This document shows, one piece after another, positions 34,332-45,900 of a stretch of 64,000 bases of DNA. Each line of letters opens with the position of its first letter. The first letter of the stretch is position 1. A model generated the notes under the pieces. The model was not told the origin of the DNA. It saw only the letters and a list, made by a program, of their open reading frames with translations, and made no database searches. This DNA comes from Drosophila pseudoobscura. Lineage: Eukaryota > Arthropoda > Insecta > Diptera > Drosophilidae. Location: the NCBI RefSeq assembly GCF_009870125.1, contig NC_046680.1:21471501-21535500 (forward strand). The letters are read 5' to 3'. The translations under genes were made by a program, and so were the position numbers.

Positions 34332-35102
34332 ATTTATGTCCTGTCTCGTCCAATTACTTGATTTGTTCTTCCCGTTACGATTAGGATATAACTTTACCAA
34401 TTAAGTCCTAATTACATGTAGATTCTTAAATATATTTCAACACAATTATAATACATATAACCATATGCGCGATATATTCAACATATGTACCACAACAACC
34501 CTCAAACTTGCGGCCGCTTAAATGCCAGAAAACGAGATTTTTCGATCTGAGATACCAGGCGAACAGAAGCCAGCAGGTCTCCCTTTTTAAATTTATTGGA
34601 ACCCCCAAAAGTATTCAACTCTTTTCTGTGTTCTTTAATATTGCTTTCTGTTAATTTCTGTTCGCCTGGTAACCCAAATCTCGGCTTTGAGCGGCACGAA
34701 ATTGAGGGGGTTGTTGTAGTAACTGGATGTTGTTGTAGTTTGTTGTTGATGGATAACTCTGCCATTTCTCCTCCGATCTGGTCGTGCGATGGCTTCCTGT
34801 GATCGTAAGAAAATCCTTGATCTGATAATGTCCTTGTTGCGAAGGATATTTTATCCCTTATTTGTGGGCCTTTTTAACAGGAACTATCCTTTTCAACATT
34901 GCCCGACAGCCGTCCCCAAGATACTGTCGCATATCCCGCTTGAGGCTGGGTCAGTCAGTGGACCCAACAGATAATTTTCAATGATACAAAAATAGTGCTT
35001 CCAAATCAATTTTATAAATGTATGTATAATACATATTGTATATTCGATTACGCTTTATGAAATATAAACTATTTTACAAGCCGGGTACTGATACTTTTGG
35101 CA
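34332..35102. other. Nup214 3' flank and intergenic sequence
   Basis: Contains the Nup214 3' UTR (no clear AATAAA found), the interrupted inverted repeat at 34534-34683, and short frames of 60-87 codons on both strands (for example 34502-34765 on - and 34789-34974 on +) that I do not recognise and regard as chance. Confidence 0.45.
34553..34671. repeat. Interrupted inverted repeat with 16-bp perfect core
   Basis: TACCAGGCGAACAGAA at 34553-34568 is the exact reverse complement of 34656-34671. A further 8-bp pair (CGAGATTT near 34534 and AAATCTCG near 34676) extends it with short spacers. It may be the ends of a decayed foldback or miniature element. Confidence 0.7.
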
Positions 35103-35628
35103 ATGCAGACCGACCTGGTGGTACTTATATTCCTCTACTGCTGTCTCGGCGGGGGCAAATGGTAAGTAATCGTCTGGGGAAAGATTCAAGCACTTATGGA
35201 GTGGCCCTGTTTCCCAATAGTGCTGCGATGAACAGTTGGTGTACAAGATGACGAACATAGAGTGCCTTGGGAACCCGGAGCGTGTGCAAAATTTCTCCCA
35301 CTATCTGAAAGCGGTCAACATGGACTGTTACATCACTGTACCACTGCGCAATCCTGTGGTAAGCTGGAAGGATACAACCTCTGGACCAAAACTGATCGAT
35401 ATCTCTGCCATGTTCGTGTATTTCCGTTTTCAGGGTCATCTGTACGGTCGGAATGGGTTCTTGGACCCATCCTTGGTTCCACCCTTTACAATTGGCTTCT
35501 ACCAGGTGAGCGGCGTAGTCGTGGATAGAAATGCCGCCGCCAGCGAGTACGTGGGCACCGTCAAGTTCTTTTTGCAGGCCATGGAGGCGGTGAAGAGCAA
35601 GAAGAGGCCCACGTCCAAGAAGCAGTGA
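35103..35628 (+). CDS. DUF1091-family secreted protein, shortened and possibly decaying
   Basis: The second exon (open 35221/35236-35628) carries the family's YKMTNIEC start, PLRNP, GRNGFLD, PPF--GFYQV and a VGTVKFFLQAMEAVKSKK end, so this is a DUF1091 gene (fly-expanded small secreted proteins of unclear function). The first exon (ATG 35103, MQTDLVVLIFLYCCLGGG, donor GTAAGT at 35162) is a typical signal peptide but ends in phase 2, whereas both candidate acceptors (35221 and 35236) need phase 0. One extra base in its run of five Gs would repair the frame. About 50 central residues of the usual domain, including cysteines, are missing. A 75-nt in-frame segment (35359-35433) has intron-like borders. 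It is either a pseudogene, a fast-evolving short gene, or affected by a sequence error. Confidence 0.55.
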
Positions 35629-35649
35629 GAGAACGTCGGCTGTATGGGG

Positions 35650-35655
35650 AATAAA
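35650..35655 (+). terminator. Poly(A) signal of the DUF1091 gene
   Basis: AATAAA 22 bp after the stop; a second copy follows at 35662-35667. Confidence 0.65.
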
Positions 35656-35742
35656 GCTCAAAATAAACTTTCAACTAAAAATTAATCATTATTTTGGATG
35701 GAATAAAAGACAGTTTCGCTTGGAACATTTACGCTTGTCACG

Positions 35743-35748
35743 TTTATT
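35743..35748 (-). terminator. Candidate poly(A) signal of sli
   Basis: TTTATT on + reads AATAAA on -. It is the best signal I found between the extension stop (37885) and the convergent DUF1091 gene, so the sli transcript probably runs to about 35.72 kb. Confidence 0.4.
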
Positions 35749-37884
35749 ACGAAACAAATATTACACACAGAAATAAAAGCCATACTTGTATTTGCTGATT
35801 TTACCCCATTGTCAGTCCAAAATATTGTACTTGAACTCTCATCCCAACTCTTTTGCTGAACACAATTAACGGCCGCGAACCGGCGAAATCTCCGTGAGGT
35901 AATTGTAAACGATAAGAACTGATAATTAAACTTGGTTTAGCAACAGCTATTACACATAATACATATAGTATATGTATATATATTTGTCAATAGGTTATAC
36001 AATACATATCGTATGCGTATAATTAGTGCAGTGCGCATAACTACACATGAATAATTCATAAAAATAATACATACAGCACGGATACGGATACGGATACAGA
36101 TACAGATTAAAAGACAAGTATTATAAATATATATAAAAGACAACTAAAATGACCAAAAGGGGTGGGGCTATTACACATGATCTTGTATCGTATATGCGCA
36201 TATATAATATATATGTGGATATAAATAGTGAAAAATAGTCAAAAACATTTTACATATACATATAGAGTCATACATACATACAGCATACATATAAGTATAT
36301 ATAGATAGATTAGTATAAATAATTATTATTATATCAATATATGTATATGTATATATTTATAGGTTTCTTTAAATGCAATTCGATTTTTGTTTTCGTTTCT
36401 TTAGGACTAACTTAGGTTGGTAATTGTTAATTGTTAGAGATTTACATGCGACTACCCAGCTTAGATGTTGTTATCCGAATTATGTTTAGGATATTGGTTT
36501 TCGTTAATTGTAAGATTAGTTACGCTTCGTTTGCACACAGGTTTAGTTTAGTTTAGTTTAGTTACGATTATTATTATAGTTACTATTATTATTATTTGTA
36601 TGCTTCTAGTCTAGTTCTAGGGAAAACACTTGCAACAATTTGCTGGAAATTCGTTACACGTTTTTTGGGGGCAATTTGTTGTTTTGTTTTCGATTCGATT
36701 TGATTCGATTCTCTCATTCGATTCTTTGTTTCCTGGTTGTTCGTTCTGTTCTATCAAAATACTTTCATTTCATTTCATTTGAGCAACTTAAACTTAAGAA
36801 GGTTCCGTTTATATGCACTTATTATCGTTTGCTACTCGTTTCTTTGAGACTGTTGTTTGCATTTTGCGTTTAAAACGACCCTTGCATTGTGTAATTGTGT
36901 GTGTTTCGTTAATATTATCGTTTATCATTTCTCGATTATCGTTTTGTCATTCGATATCAATCGTTCATCTGGTTATCTTTCATCAACTGTTGCGTTTCGT
37001 TTTCTATCTACAAAAGGAATCTGTACTAAATCCAATTTCAGTGTTCTTTCGATTTGGAGGTGGAGGATCTGATGATTTGGGGCAAGGGGAATGTTCCAGA
37101 TGGGCGCATGCTATGGCGGGCAGGCAGGCAGGGGCGTGGCACATGCAATGACTTGCTTAAAGCTCGTAAAGGTGGTTTGCTTTTGTTTTTTTTGTAATGG
37201 GGAAGGAAGCACACACTAAATTGTGCGAAGAAAAGACAATTTGCGGGGGGGCCAGGAAAGTAAATTTCTCTCTGAAACGGAAGCGGAAACGGACATTGAC
37301 ATGGACATGGCAGGGGCTACAGTTGCGTTTCATTTACATACATACATAGACTGGATATTCGGATCGTTAGATCGCCATTTAATCAGTTAGTTATTCAGTT
37401 ATTATGCACATCGCCTGGGTAGCTTGCACTAGTAAATTTATATATCAATATATATGGAATATATACGTATATGTGGCGAGGATATGCCAGCAGCCCAATG
37501 AAGGTATTTCCATCAGTTGCTGGATACCGCACCGAAGGATTACATAGTAGATATAAAAAGCGGAAAGGGAGGAAAGCAAATCGATGCCGCTGCTCCATAT
37601 GTATACTATATGTATATAGATTATGCGATTATCTGATGTATATATAGGGACGTGTATAAATGGCATATGGTTCGAGTATATATATCTGTGAGTATACATA
37701 TGCTGAAGGAGCAGTAGTAGTAGTAGTAGAAGGAGAATGCCTCGTATCCTAGTAGTAGCGGGAATCGATAGAGTGGACAATTATGACGACGACAACGATG
37801 GCGATGGCGATGACGATGCGGAGGGATTGGGGAAATGGGGAAAGTGGGGCATTCGACACCGAACATCGAACACCCTTTGTTGTA
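35749..37884 (-). other. AT-rich 3' UTR of sli
   Basis: Strongly AT-rich with TATA/TATG repeats (about 35960-36340 and 37430-37700), CGGATA repeats (about 36078-36100) and TTTAG repeats (about 36540-36561). Composition changes sharply at 37.88 kb to GC-rich coding-like sequence. No frame of interest. It probably carries mRNA stability and microRNA target elements, not identified here. Confidence 0.5.
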
Positions 37885-39957
37885 CTACCAGTGCATCACC
37901 CGCAGCTGATCGAGAATGCGCTGCTTGAAGAAGGTGCCCAGCATCCCGAAGACCGTCGAGACGGCCGCAATGCCCATCATGACCTGCATGACGCAATGGA
38001 TGCCGGACAGCTCCTCCTCCGTCTGCTTGTGGCGGTGGCGCGCCCTGTGGTGACGCCTGCCCCCGCCTCCGTTCTCGTGCAGGCGCTGCAGCCGTTCCAT
38101 GTCCTCGTCGAACTGCGGCACAATGGCCAGATTGATGACCTCCGTCTTGGACAGCAGTTGCTCGTTGGCTATCGTGTGGGCCTCCGTGGCTCCACCGCCG
38201 CCCTTGCTGGTGGCCTCGTTATGCTCCCGCTCCCGTTCGCGCTGCTTCTCCAGCTCTCGAATGCGGGACCGCTCGTCCAGCATCGTGTTGTCCCTGCTGA
38301 AGTCGAAGTCGCGGCTGAACGGAAGCAGCGGCTGCTGCAGCGTGCGCCCGGAGGTGGGGTACTCGGCCAGGTTCACCTTCGTGAGGAAGTGACGCGGCGT
38401 TTCGCCACCAGCTCCGCCTGGCTGGGCCAGCAGGGAGCGAGGAGTGGCCTCCGTGGGCAGAGTGGGCAGCTGATCGCGCACTCGCGTCTCCTGGAACTGG
38501 TTCTTCTTGATGCCCAGCACCTCGGACAGCGGCCGGTTGATCATGGGCAGCAGCGAGTCGGAGGTGGGGCGGATGATGAAGGATCCGCCAGGCTGGACAT
38601 TAGCCGGGGGCTCCATAATCTCTGGCAGGACCGGCTTTGGCGTGGTGGCCGCTGCGGCCTCCGACTTGCCATCCCCATGGTCCTCGCTATCCTCGCTGTC
38701 CGTATACACGGAATCGTCCGAGGAGGAGTCGTCGGACGCGCTGTCCAGGGAGGTCTTTGAGGGCTCCTTCGACGGCGTGCCGGCGAACTTGTGTGTAAGG
38801 TTGCGTATGGGCTCGTACTTGGAGTTCTCCGAGTCTCCGCGGTAGAGCAGAGCCACCTTGCCATCGGGTGTTAGAACGGGCGTAATCTTCGGATGTGGCG
38901 ACGGAAAACGATGACTGCTCTCTGGGTCGGGCGACAAGGCATCGAAGTCGGTGAGCGCTGGCTTCTTCTGTTGCTGCTGCAGGTCCTTGTCCTGCTCCTG
39001 ATCCTTGTCCGTCTGTTGGTAGACGATGCTCACCTTTCCGAGCGGCGTCGAGATGATCTTGATGGCATCGTTGCCGTTCTTGCGGTAATAGTGGCTGCCA
39101 CTCTTCCGCTGCTGCTGATGCTGCGAGCCAGCACCAAAGAAGCCAGCACCGTCGCCTGTGTCGGCGAACTCGTCATCGACGCCGTCATCGTTGTCCTCGC
39201 CATCCTCATCATCGTTAGCAAAATGGCCGCTGCTCTCGCGCAGATCGATCGCAGTGCTCGGCACGGCCACGGCCACTGCCACCGCCGCAGCGGACTGGCT
39301 CTCCGTCAGCAGTTTCTTGCGGATGTTCTCTAATTGGCTCTGGCGGTAGCTGGCGCTGCCACTGCTGCTGCTACTGCTGCTTGGCCGGAAACGCGTCTGC
39401 AGGCCGCCAAAGCCACTGCCCTCCTCATTGACGAACTGCTCTTCGTCCGCCCGTGGCCTGACTGTACGCGGACGCTCCAGGGCTATTCTCTCATCATCCT
39501 CGTCATAGCCCATATCCTCCTCCTCATCCTGGACGCCCACCAGACCCTTGGGGTCGGGCAGCGACTCGGGTTCCCGCTCCTGCTCCTGATCATCCTCTCC
39601 ATTTTCATTTTCACCTGGAAAATCATCATCGTCCAGACCATCGTCATCATCATCATCATCATCATCATCGTAGAGATCTGCCTGCATGCGATCTGTCTGC
39701 TCAGTGGGATAGTCCTCGCTATCCCCCGCATCAGCATGGCCTAGTGAAGCCTCCGTCTCCGTCTCCGGCTCCATCTCATCCTCCTCCTCCTTTTCAACAC
39801 TCTCGGCCCCCAGTTTCGTGGTATCCCTAGGGCTAAAGCTAAGACTATCGGTACTATTACTACTACTACTATTATAATTTAAATTTAAACCTGTTCCTAA
39901 ACTAACATCTAAGCTGCTATTGCTCCGTTCGAGCAATTGGGTAGTCGCATCTTTCAG
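37885..39957 (-). CDS. sli: 690-codon in-frame extension after the sli stop (readthrough candidate)
   Basis: Directly after the sli TGA (39960-39958) the same frame continues as CTG AAA GAT and stays open to TAG at 37887-37885. The product is acidic and low-complexity: Ser/Asn-rich at first, then Glu/Asp blocks including a run of ten Asp, later Ser/Asp repeats and basic HRARHRHKQ, ending with a hydrophobic segment (VMQVMMGIAAVSTVFGMLG) and FFKQRILDQLRVMHW. The first ATG is 62 codons in (39774). TGA followed by C is the leaky context favoured in Drosophila readthrough genes. Alternatives are a second cistron initiated at 39774 or a separate gene with an unseen 5' exon. The last ~40 residues look like a defined membrane segment; no other domain is recognised. 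Confidence 0.7.
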   Translation of the reverse strand: MKDATTQLLERSNSSLDVSLGTGLNLNYNSSSSNSTDSLSFSPRDTTKLGAESVEKEEEDEMEPETETEASLGHADAGDSEDYPTEQTDRMQADLYDDDDDDDDDDGLDDDDFPGENENGEDDQEQEREPESLPDPKGLVGVQDEEEDMGYDEDDERIALERPRTVRPRADEEQFVNEEGSGFGGLQTRFRPSSSSSSSGSASYRQSQLENIRKKLLTESQSAAAVAVAVAVPSTAIDLRESSGHFANDDEDGEDNDDGVDDEFADTGDGAGFFGAGSQHQQQRKSGSHYYRKNGNDAIKIISTPLGKVSIVYQQTDKDQEQDKDLQQQQKKPALTDFDALSPDPESSHRFPSPHPKITPVLTPDGKVALLYRGDSENSKYEPIRNLTHKFAGTPSKEPSKTSLDSASDDSSSDDSVYTDSEDSEDHGDGKSEAAAATTPKPVLPEIMEPPANVQPGGSFIIRPTSDSLLPMINRPLSEVLGIKKNQFQETRVRDQLPTLPTEATPRSLLAQPGGAGGETPRHFLTKVNLAEYPTSGRTLQQPLLPFSRDFDFSRDNTMLDERSRIRELEKQREREREHNEATSKGGGGATEAHTIANEQLLSKTEVINLAIVPQFDEDMERLQRLHENGGGGRRHHRARHRHKQTEEELSGIHCVMQVMMGIAAVSTVFGMLGTFFKQRILDQLRVMHW

Positions 39958-42900
39958 TCAGTAGCATTTCTTGGTGCATCCGCACTTCCGGACAATATCC
40001 AAGTTCTTGATGTACTTGCGGTTGTTGCTGCACACCATGCGCACCTATCGACGAAACAAAAAGGGGGACAAGTTTCCATTAATCAACATCCGTCTGTCCA
40101 TCCATCCATGCATGCACTTACCTTGCGGCGCCTCACAATCTTGGCCGCGCAGCACTGATTGCCGCAGCCTCCCACGCACTTGGCGTACTTCAGCGGCTGC
40201 CGGGAGCGGCAGTCGTTCTCCGTGTAGTACTCTCGCACCTGCTCCTTGCGGCACGTGGATGCTGCTGCAAAATATCAAGAATCAACAAAGTGTAATTAGT
40301 CAAGAGGTTGGGCTCATTAAAAGGCAGCAGATCTAAGACCCCCCGCCACCCATTTAGAGGATGAGCGTTGAACGTGTGATGTGGCAGGTGTTTGTTTGTG
40401 TGTAAAGCAAATGATGAGGTGATGTGCGGGCCAGTCAAGCGATACTTTTGGAGGAGCGCAAAACTCCTAAGCATAGGAATATGTCCCTATATACACACGA
40501 GTAGAGCTACTCGGTAGAACTCACACAAGCTCCCACATACGACTATCTTTTACATAGAAACGAAACCTCTTTCAAGGGATGTCTTTTACATCTGATTTCC
40601 CTTTGGAAATGCTCCAAGAATACAAATTTCTACATCACTTCCAGGGGTGTTACAAACCCTATCTAGTCGATAGCTCGACAATTCGATGCCCTCTCTCTTT
40701 CGTTGACCCCAAGACTTGATGTGGGAGTAGGAGGCAAAAAGCATGATAGATGTATTTATGTACCGGTGATTGTTGGGGGCTCTGTGATGCCCTCACCTTG
40801 ATCGCAGTAGCGTCCGCGCTGGCCGTGCTTGCACTTGCACTGGTAGCCATCTCGGGCATTGGCATTTGCCACACACCGGCTGCCCCGTCGGCACTTGTTC
40901 TCCAAGCAGGGATCCACGGGTTCCTAAAGAAAATAACAATCATAAGTAAACATAAACACAGATGATAGATCCCTCTGGTCGTACCTCTTTCATGTGAGGC
41001 GTCTCGTCCATGAAGTCCTGCTCATCATCCTCCTCCTCGGCGGGTTCGCCCTCGAGCAGTGCACAGCCCGGCGTGATCTTCTGCTGGCGCTGGGCATTGC
41101 CAAAGTCCACCAGCTTGTGGTTGATCCACACCTCCTTCATGCAGCCCTTGAAGCTGGTCAGGTTGCGGATCTGCCAGTTCTTGTAGGCCTGCTGTGCGGG
41201 CTCCGAGGGCAGGCCGCCCAGGAACATGGGCGTCATCAGTTTCAGGTAGTCGTTGGAGCCCTCGTTGATGATGGAGCGTGCCAGGCCGCGGTCCACGCGC
41301 AGCGTGAAGTTCTTCTTGATGGCGAGCAGCTCGACGGCATGGTACTTGCCGTCCGCCACCATCTCGAAGCTGTACATGGTGGACACGGGATAGTTGCCCA
41401 CGTCGTAGCTGACCCGGATGCGTCCGTTGAACAGTTCCACAGCCAGGTGGGCGTCCTGCCCGTCGTACATGAGTATGCCGTTCTGTTCCGCGCTGCTGAA
41501 GACGATGGTCACATTGGCCTCGGGTCTGGTGCGGAGCGGCTCCAGCTCCACGAACGAGTTGTTGTGCACGAAGCTGATGCTGGTGAGGTACTCGCACCAC
41601 TTGCCCGTGTAGCCCGGATGGCACTTGCAGAGGTAGTCGGAGCCGGCGGCATTCGGCTGGAAGCAGACGCCGTGCTTGCACTCGTGGTTCTGGCAGGGCG
41701 ACGTCTGCGGGTACATCATGGAGATCATGTTGTGTCCCTCGCAGTACTTGCCGGTGAAGTCGTCGGGGCACTTGCACACGTAGTCGTTGATGCCGTCGAT
41801 GCAGGTGCCGCCGTTCTGGCACATGTGGTTCTGGCAGTCGTCGATGTTGTCCGTACAGTTGGTTCCGTGGAAGCCCGCCTGGCATTCGCAGCTGTAGTGC
41901 GTGAAGTGGTCCACGCATTTGGCCCCGTTGGCGCAGGGATTGAACTCCGGGCTGCAGAACTGGATCTTGGTGTCGCAGAACTCGCCGCTGAACCCTGGCT
42001 GGCACTCGCAGCGGTACGACTCCACGCCGTCGATGCAGGTGGCGTTGTTCTGGCACTTGGTCTCGCCCAGGCAATCGTCGATGTTCGTCTCGCAGCGGGC
42101 GCCCGAGTATCCGGGGGCACACTGGCAGCTGAAGCGTCCCTCCTCGAGCACCGTGCAGGTGGCGTTGTTGCGGCACGGGTTGCCGTAGCAGGCGTCTATC
42201 ATGTACTCGCAGTGTCTGCCGTGGTAGCCCGGCTGGCAGAGGCACTGGTACTCCCGCTGGGGCAGCGCCACGCACTGGGCCTTGTTCTGGCAGGGCTGGT
42301 CAAAGCAGGCGTTGCACTTGGCCAGGATGTCGTTGCGCACGCGGCCGCGGCACACAAAGTTGGACGAGGGCGTCGACAGGATCAGCTTGTCCTTCATCTG
42401 CTCGGGCTCCGCACAGCGCGCAATGCCCGGCTCCACATAGTCCAGCTTGATCCAGTCGGAGAACCACTTGAGGCTGCAGTCGCAGTACAGGGGATTGCTG
42501 CCCAAGGCTCTGTTTCGTTGGCGGAAAAGCGGAAAAGCGTTCCTTCAGTAAGCAGTCGGCCAATGCGGAAGCATTCCACATCACTAGATTACTCTACTCA
42601 CATGTGTGTCAATGACTTGAGATCCTCGAAGGAGCCCTCCGGCAGCATCGAGATGCGATTGCCGTGCAGCGAGAGCACGCGCAGGTTATTGAGGCCAGAC
42701 AACGCATGCCGCTGCAGACACTGCAGCTTGTTGTACGAGATGATGCTGCAAAAGGGCGAACCGGGAAACGTTTACAAAAATTGCATTAGCCACACACACA
42801 GACCCACAGAGAGGCAGACACAATTGATGAAGAAATGAAAGTAATTGCAAAACGTTTTCCATTCGCAATCGGACAAAATGAAAACCAAGCTGAACTAACG

Positions 42901-45900
42901 GCTAAGCTTTGATTGTGGATAGCGCACACAATGCACAGGCGGCACAGTGGGAGGATGTGGCGAATATTCTCCGGTAAAAAACTAAACCTGAATGGACAGA
43001 TCTATCAAAATGGAGACCTATATACGTATATCCAGACATTTCTAGAAACTTTTGATTCTGCATATATCATAAAATATTCAATTGAGAAGGAAAATATCCT
43101 ACATACGTAGACTAAGGACTGCAAAAAGCATTTACAGCCTGAGATTAAAAGAACACTCATCCAGTGCAATCTATATTCAGTAATAACATCCGATATCTGT
43201 ATATATTCTTCAAGAGTTCTGGGAAACGTATATCTTATATTAAGATCCCTTGCCTCTGCTTGGCTTCTTTCCATTGAACATAACTTTTAACCTCAAAAAA
43301 TTTATGTGCCATTCCACTGTGCGGAAGGCAATAGCATCGATGCGACGCGACGATGACGCCAAAGCCAAAGCAAAAGCCAACGCTGACGACTAATGCTTAA
43401 GCACGAGTCACGATTTCGACTTTACGTTTCGGAATGAATTTCGTGCCTGCGCCTTGGCCGTACAGCGGACATGCCCAAGACCCGGCCCATCGACAAACGA
43501 TGCAATTTGGCGCAGAATTGTGTCAAGCCCTCTTGAGCCTTCGATTTGTGTTGCTTTTATATCGTGGTACGTCGGTAGTCGGAGTAGGTACCACTACACT
43601 ATTTTTTGCGGCTTTCCGTTGCGGTGCAGGAGCAATTAAAAAGCCATTAGACATGGCCATGGACAGCAAACAGCAAACAGCACCGGCAACAGGGCCCGCC
43701 CATACTTACAGCGTGGATAGTTTGGTCAGATTGGCGAAGGTGTTGTTGGAGAGTATGGTGATCTGGTTATTGCTCAGATCGCTGTGGAAAATGCATACGA
43801 TTAGTCTTAGAACCGCTCCCTCCTCGGCTCCGGATACTTACAGTCTGGTGAGCGAGCGGAGATGTCGAATGCGCTCGTAGTGGATCTGCTCGATTTCATT
43901 GGACTCCAGATAGAGCTCGGATGTCTCGGCGGGAATGCCGCGCGGAATCTCCTTCAATTGATTGCGTGAGCAGCGGACCACAGTGCCGGTGCAGGTGCAC
44001 GAGGGCGGACAGTAGCCGTCGCCCAGGCAGCCCTCGCTGTTCTCGCTGCTGCATTTGAATTCGTTGTGGGGCAGATCCTTGATTTGCACATCACGTACCT
44101 TCGACGGGGCCGCACAACGTGCCGCTCCGCCGTTCAGCGACTTTTTACGCAACCATTCGGCGAACCAGGCCAAATGGCAATTGCAATTGAATGGATTCGA
44201 GGCGAGGTTCCTACAAAAAACACACACACAGAAAAGCAAGTAAGTACTGGCTATTGTTTAGTATTCCATCTATGGGCCACCGATGTCCTACTGCTAATCA
44301 GGTAATCAGATGGAAATTACAATTGGAGTGAAGACTTGTAAGTGCTACGTATAGTGCTGGTATTTTTTGCATGGCAAAATCTGATGTGACTGAAGATCTA
44401 TTCAATTTTAAAGAAATTTCCTCCTGTATTCCTCCTAGCTTTGGATTCCGTTCTCACCCCATATACTCCTCTGAATAGCACGTATACAAATATCGATGGG
44501 TATCAAAACATTCCAATTCAATTAGGGCTGTGGGGAAATTCTGTTTTTTGTTTTCGTCCAGATGACCCTTTTCCCCTGGACATTGGATATACTCGGTTCT
44601 GTAAATCAGAGCTCTTTGTGTGTGCTCTCATTCGGTTAACAGATTCCATTCTCCTATTCATCTCCCATCCGTGCGTGGAGCCAAGAGCCCCTCTTTGCCC
44701 CCTGGACACTCGGCACTTAGACACTTTAATTATGCGGTGGGTTCTGCAGAGAGCGAGAGGGAGTGGAGAGTAGAGTGGTTGGCGGTTGGGTGGAACATAG
44801 GAACAATGGGGCACAAATTACATTGGCGATTCCAGAGTTACAACCGGCGTCCAGACTAATTCAATAAGCAGTTCTGCTTTGTCATGCCATTAGGAGCACC
44901 CCAGAGAGACAGAAAGCGAGTGTGGGTGTGTGTGTGCGTGTGTGGATGCCTTCGCACATAAACACCTTTGAAGGTGGCAGGATGGGTACTGTGGTGGGTG
45001 GTGAGTGTCATGTGGTGCACAGCACCTAATGAATTTCATTGAAGCTATTTATTAGCTAGTTAAATGAATTTTATAATAATTTTGCACACACACACGCACT
45101 TGACGATGCTGCAGCCACACACACAGATACTTTTACTCGTCGACGGAGCAGCAGCAGTCTCTTCATTGAACTCAATTTTAATTAATTAAATCATCGAAGG
45201 CAGCCAGCAGGCGGGCAGGCGGGCAGGGTGCTCCCTCTCCCTCTCTCTCTGGTCTGGTTCCATCATTCACTTGGGGGATGATTTCGAGTGAAAGGGGGGG
45301 CGGGGTGGCGAAAGAGGAGCCAGTGTGGAATGGATCTGTTATCGCAGCAGGCACACACATGGACCCCCTATAAATTGGAGTTCAATTGAATTATATACAA
45401 TAGTTGTGCTGTGCTTTCGAAGTAAAACTGATTTGGAAGCACCACATCAGAGGCTGTGTTCAACGAGAGAACAATCGAAACCATTAACCTAATTTCGTGC
45501 GGAGAAAGGGCAATTAATGCTTAAGCTAAATCATTTATCTATTAAAGTGCTCTATGGAGATGCCGAAGGAGGAGGAGCACTTGGCACAGTTCTAATTATT
45601 GTGCATAGGCAGCAGAGGCATCAGGCATCTGGCATCAGGCATGTGGTATAATCAGGAAACTTACAGCGACGTCAACGAGTTGAGATGCTCAAAGGAGCCA
45701 GGCATAACGCAGGAGATTTGATTGTCGTACAGATTGCTGCAACGAGAGAGAGAGAGAGAGAGGGGGAAAATTGCTCAGAAATTCCCTTTTTGGGCCGCAT
45801 TCCCACTTACAGGGTCTTGAGCTGATGGAGGCCAAGAAACATCTTGTTGGAGATTTCCTTAATCTTGTTCTCGCCCAGCTGCAGGTCCTGGATGTGCGAC

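Noticed and set aside
37783..38760. A 325-codon open frame on + opposite the sli extension
   Set aside because: Same explanation: antisense of GC-rich codons. It shows a shadow composition (Leu/Val/Arg) and no motif. Its presence does weakly support coding-type composition of the - strand.
39774..39957. Splice acceptor that would bypass the sli TGA
   Set aside because: AG dinucleotides after the stop lack a good pyrimidine tract, and the most obvious (after AATAGCAG) is phase 2, not the phase 0 needed from the preceding exon. A bypassing splice cannot be fully excluded without RNA data.
40994..42838. A 614-codon open frame on the + strand opposite the sli EGF/laminin exon
   Set aside because: It is the antisense shadow of a GC3-rich coding exon. 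The - strand frame has unmistakable EGF and laminin-G motifs, and the + frame is Val/Ala/Leu-rich with no domain.
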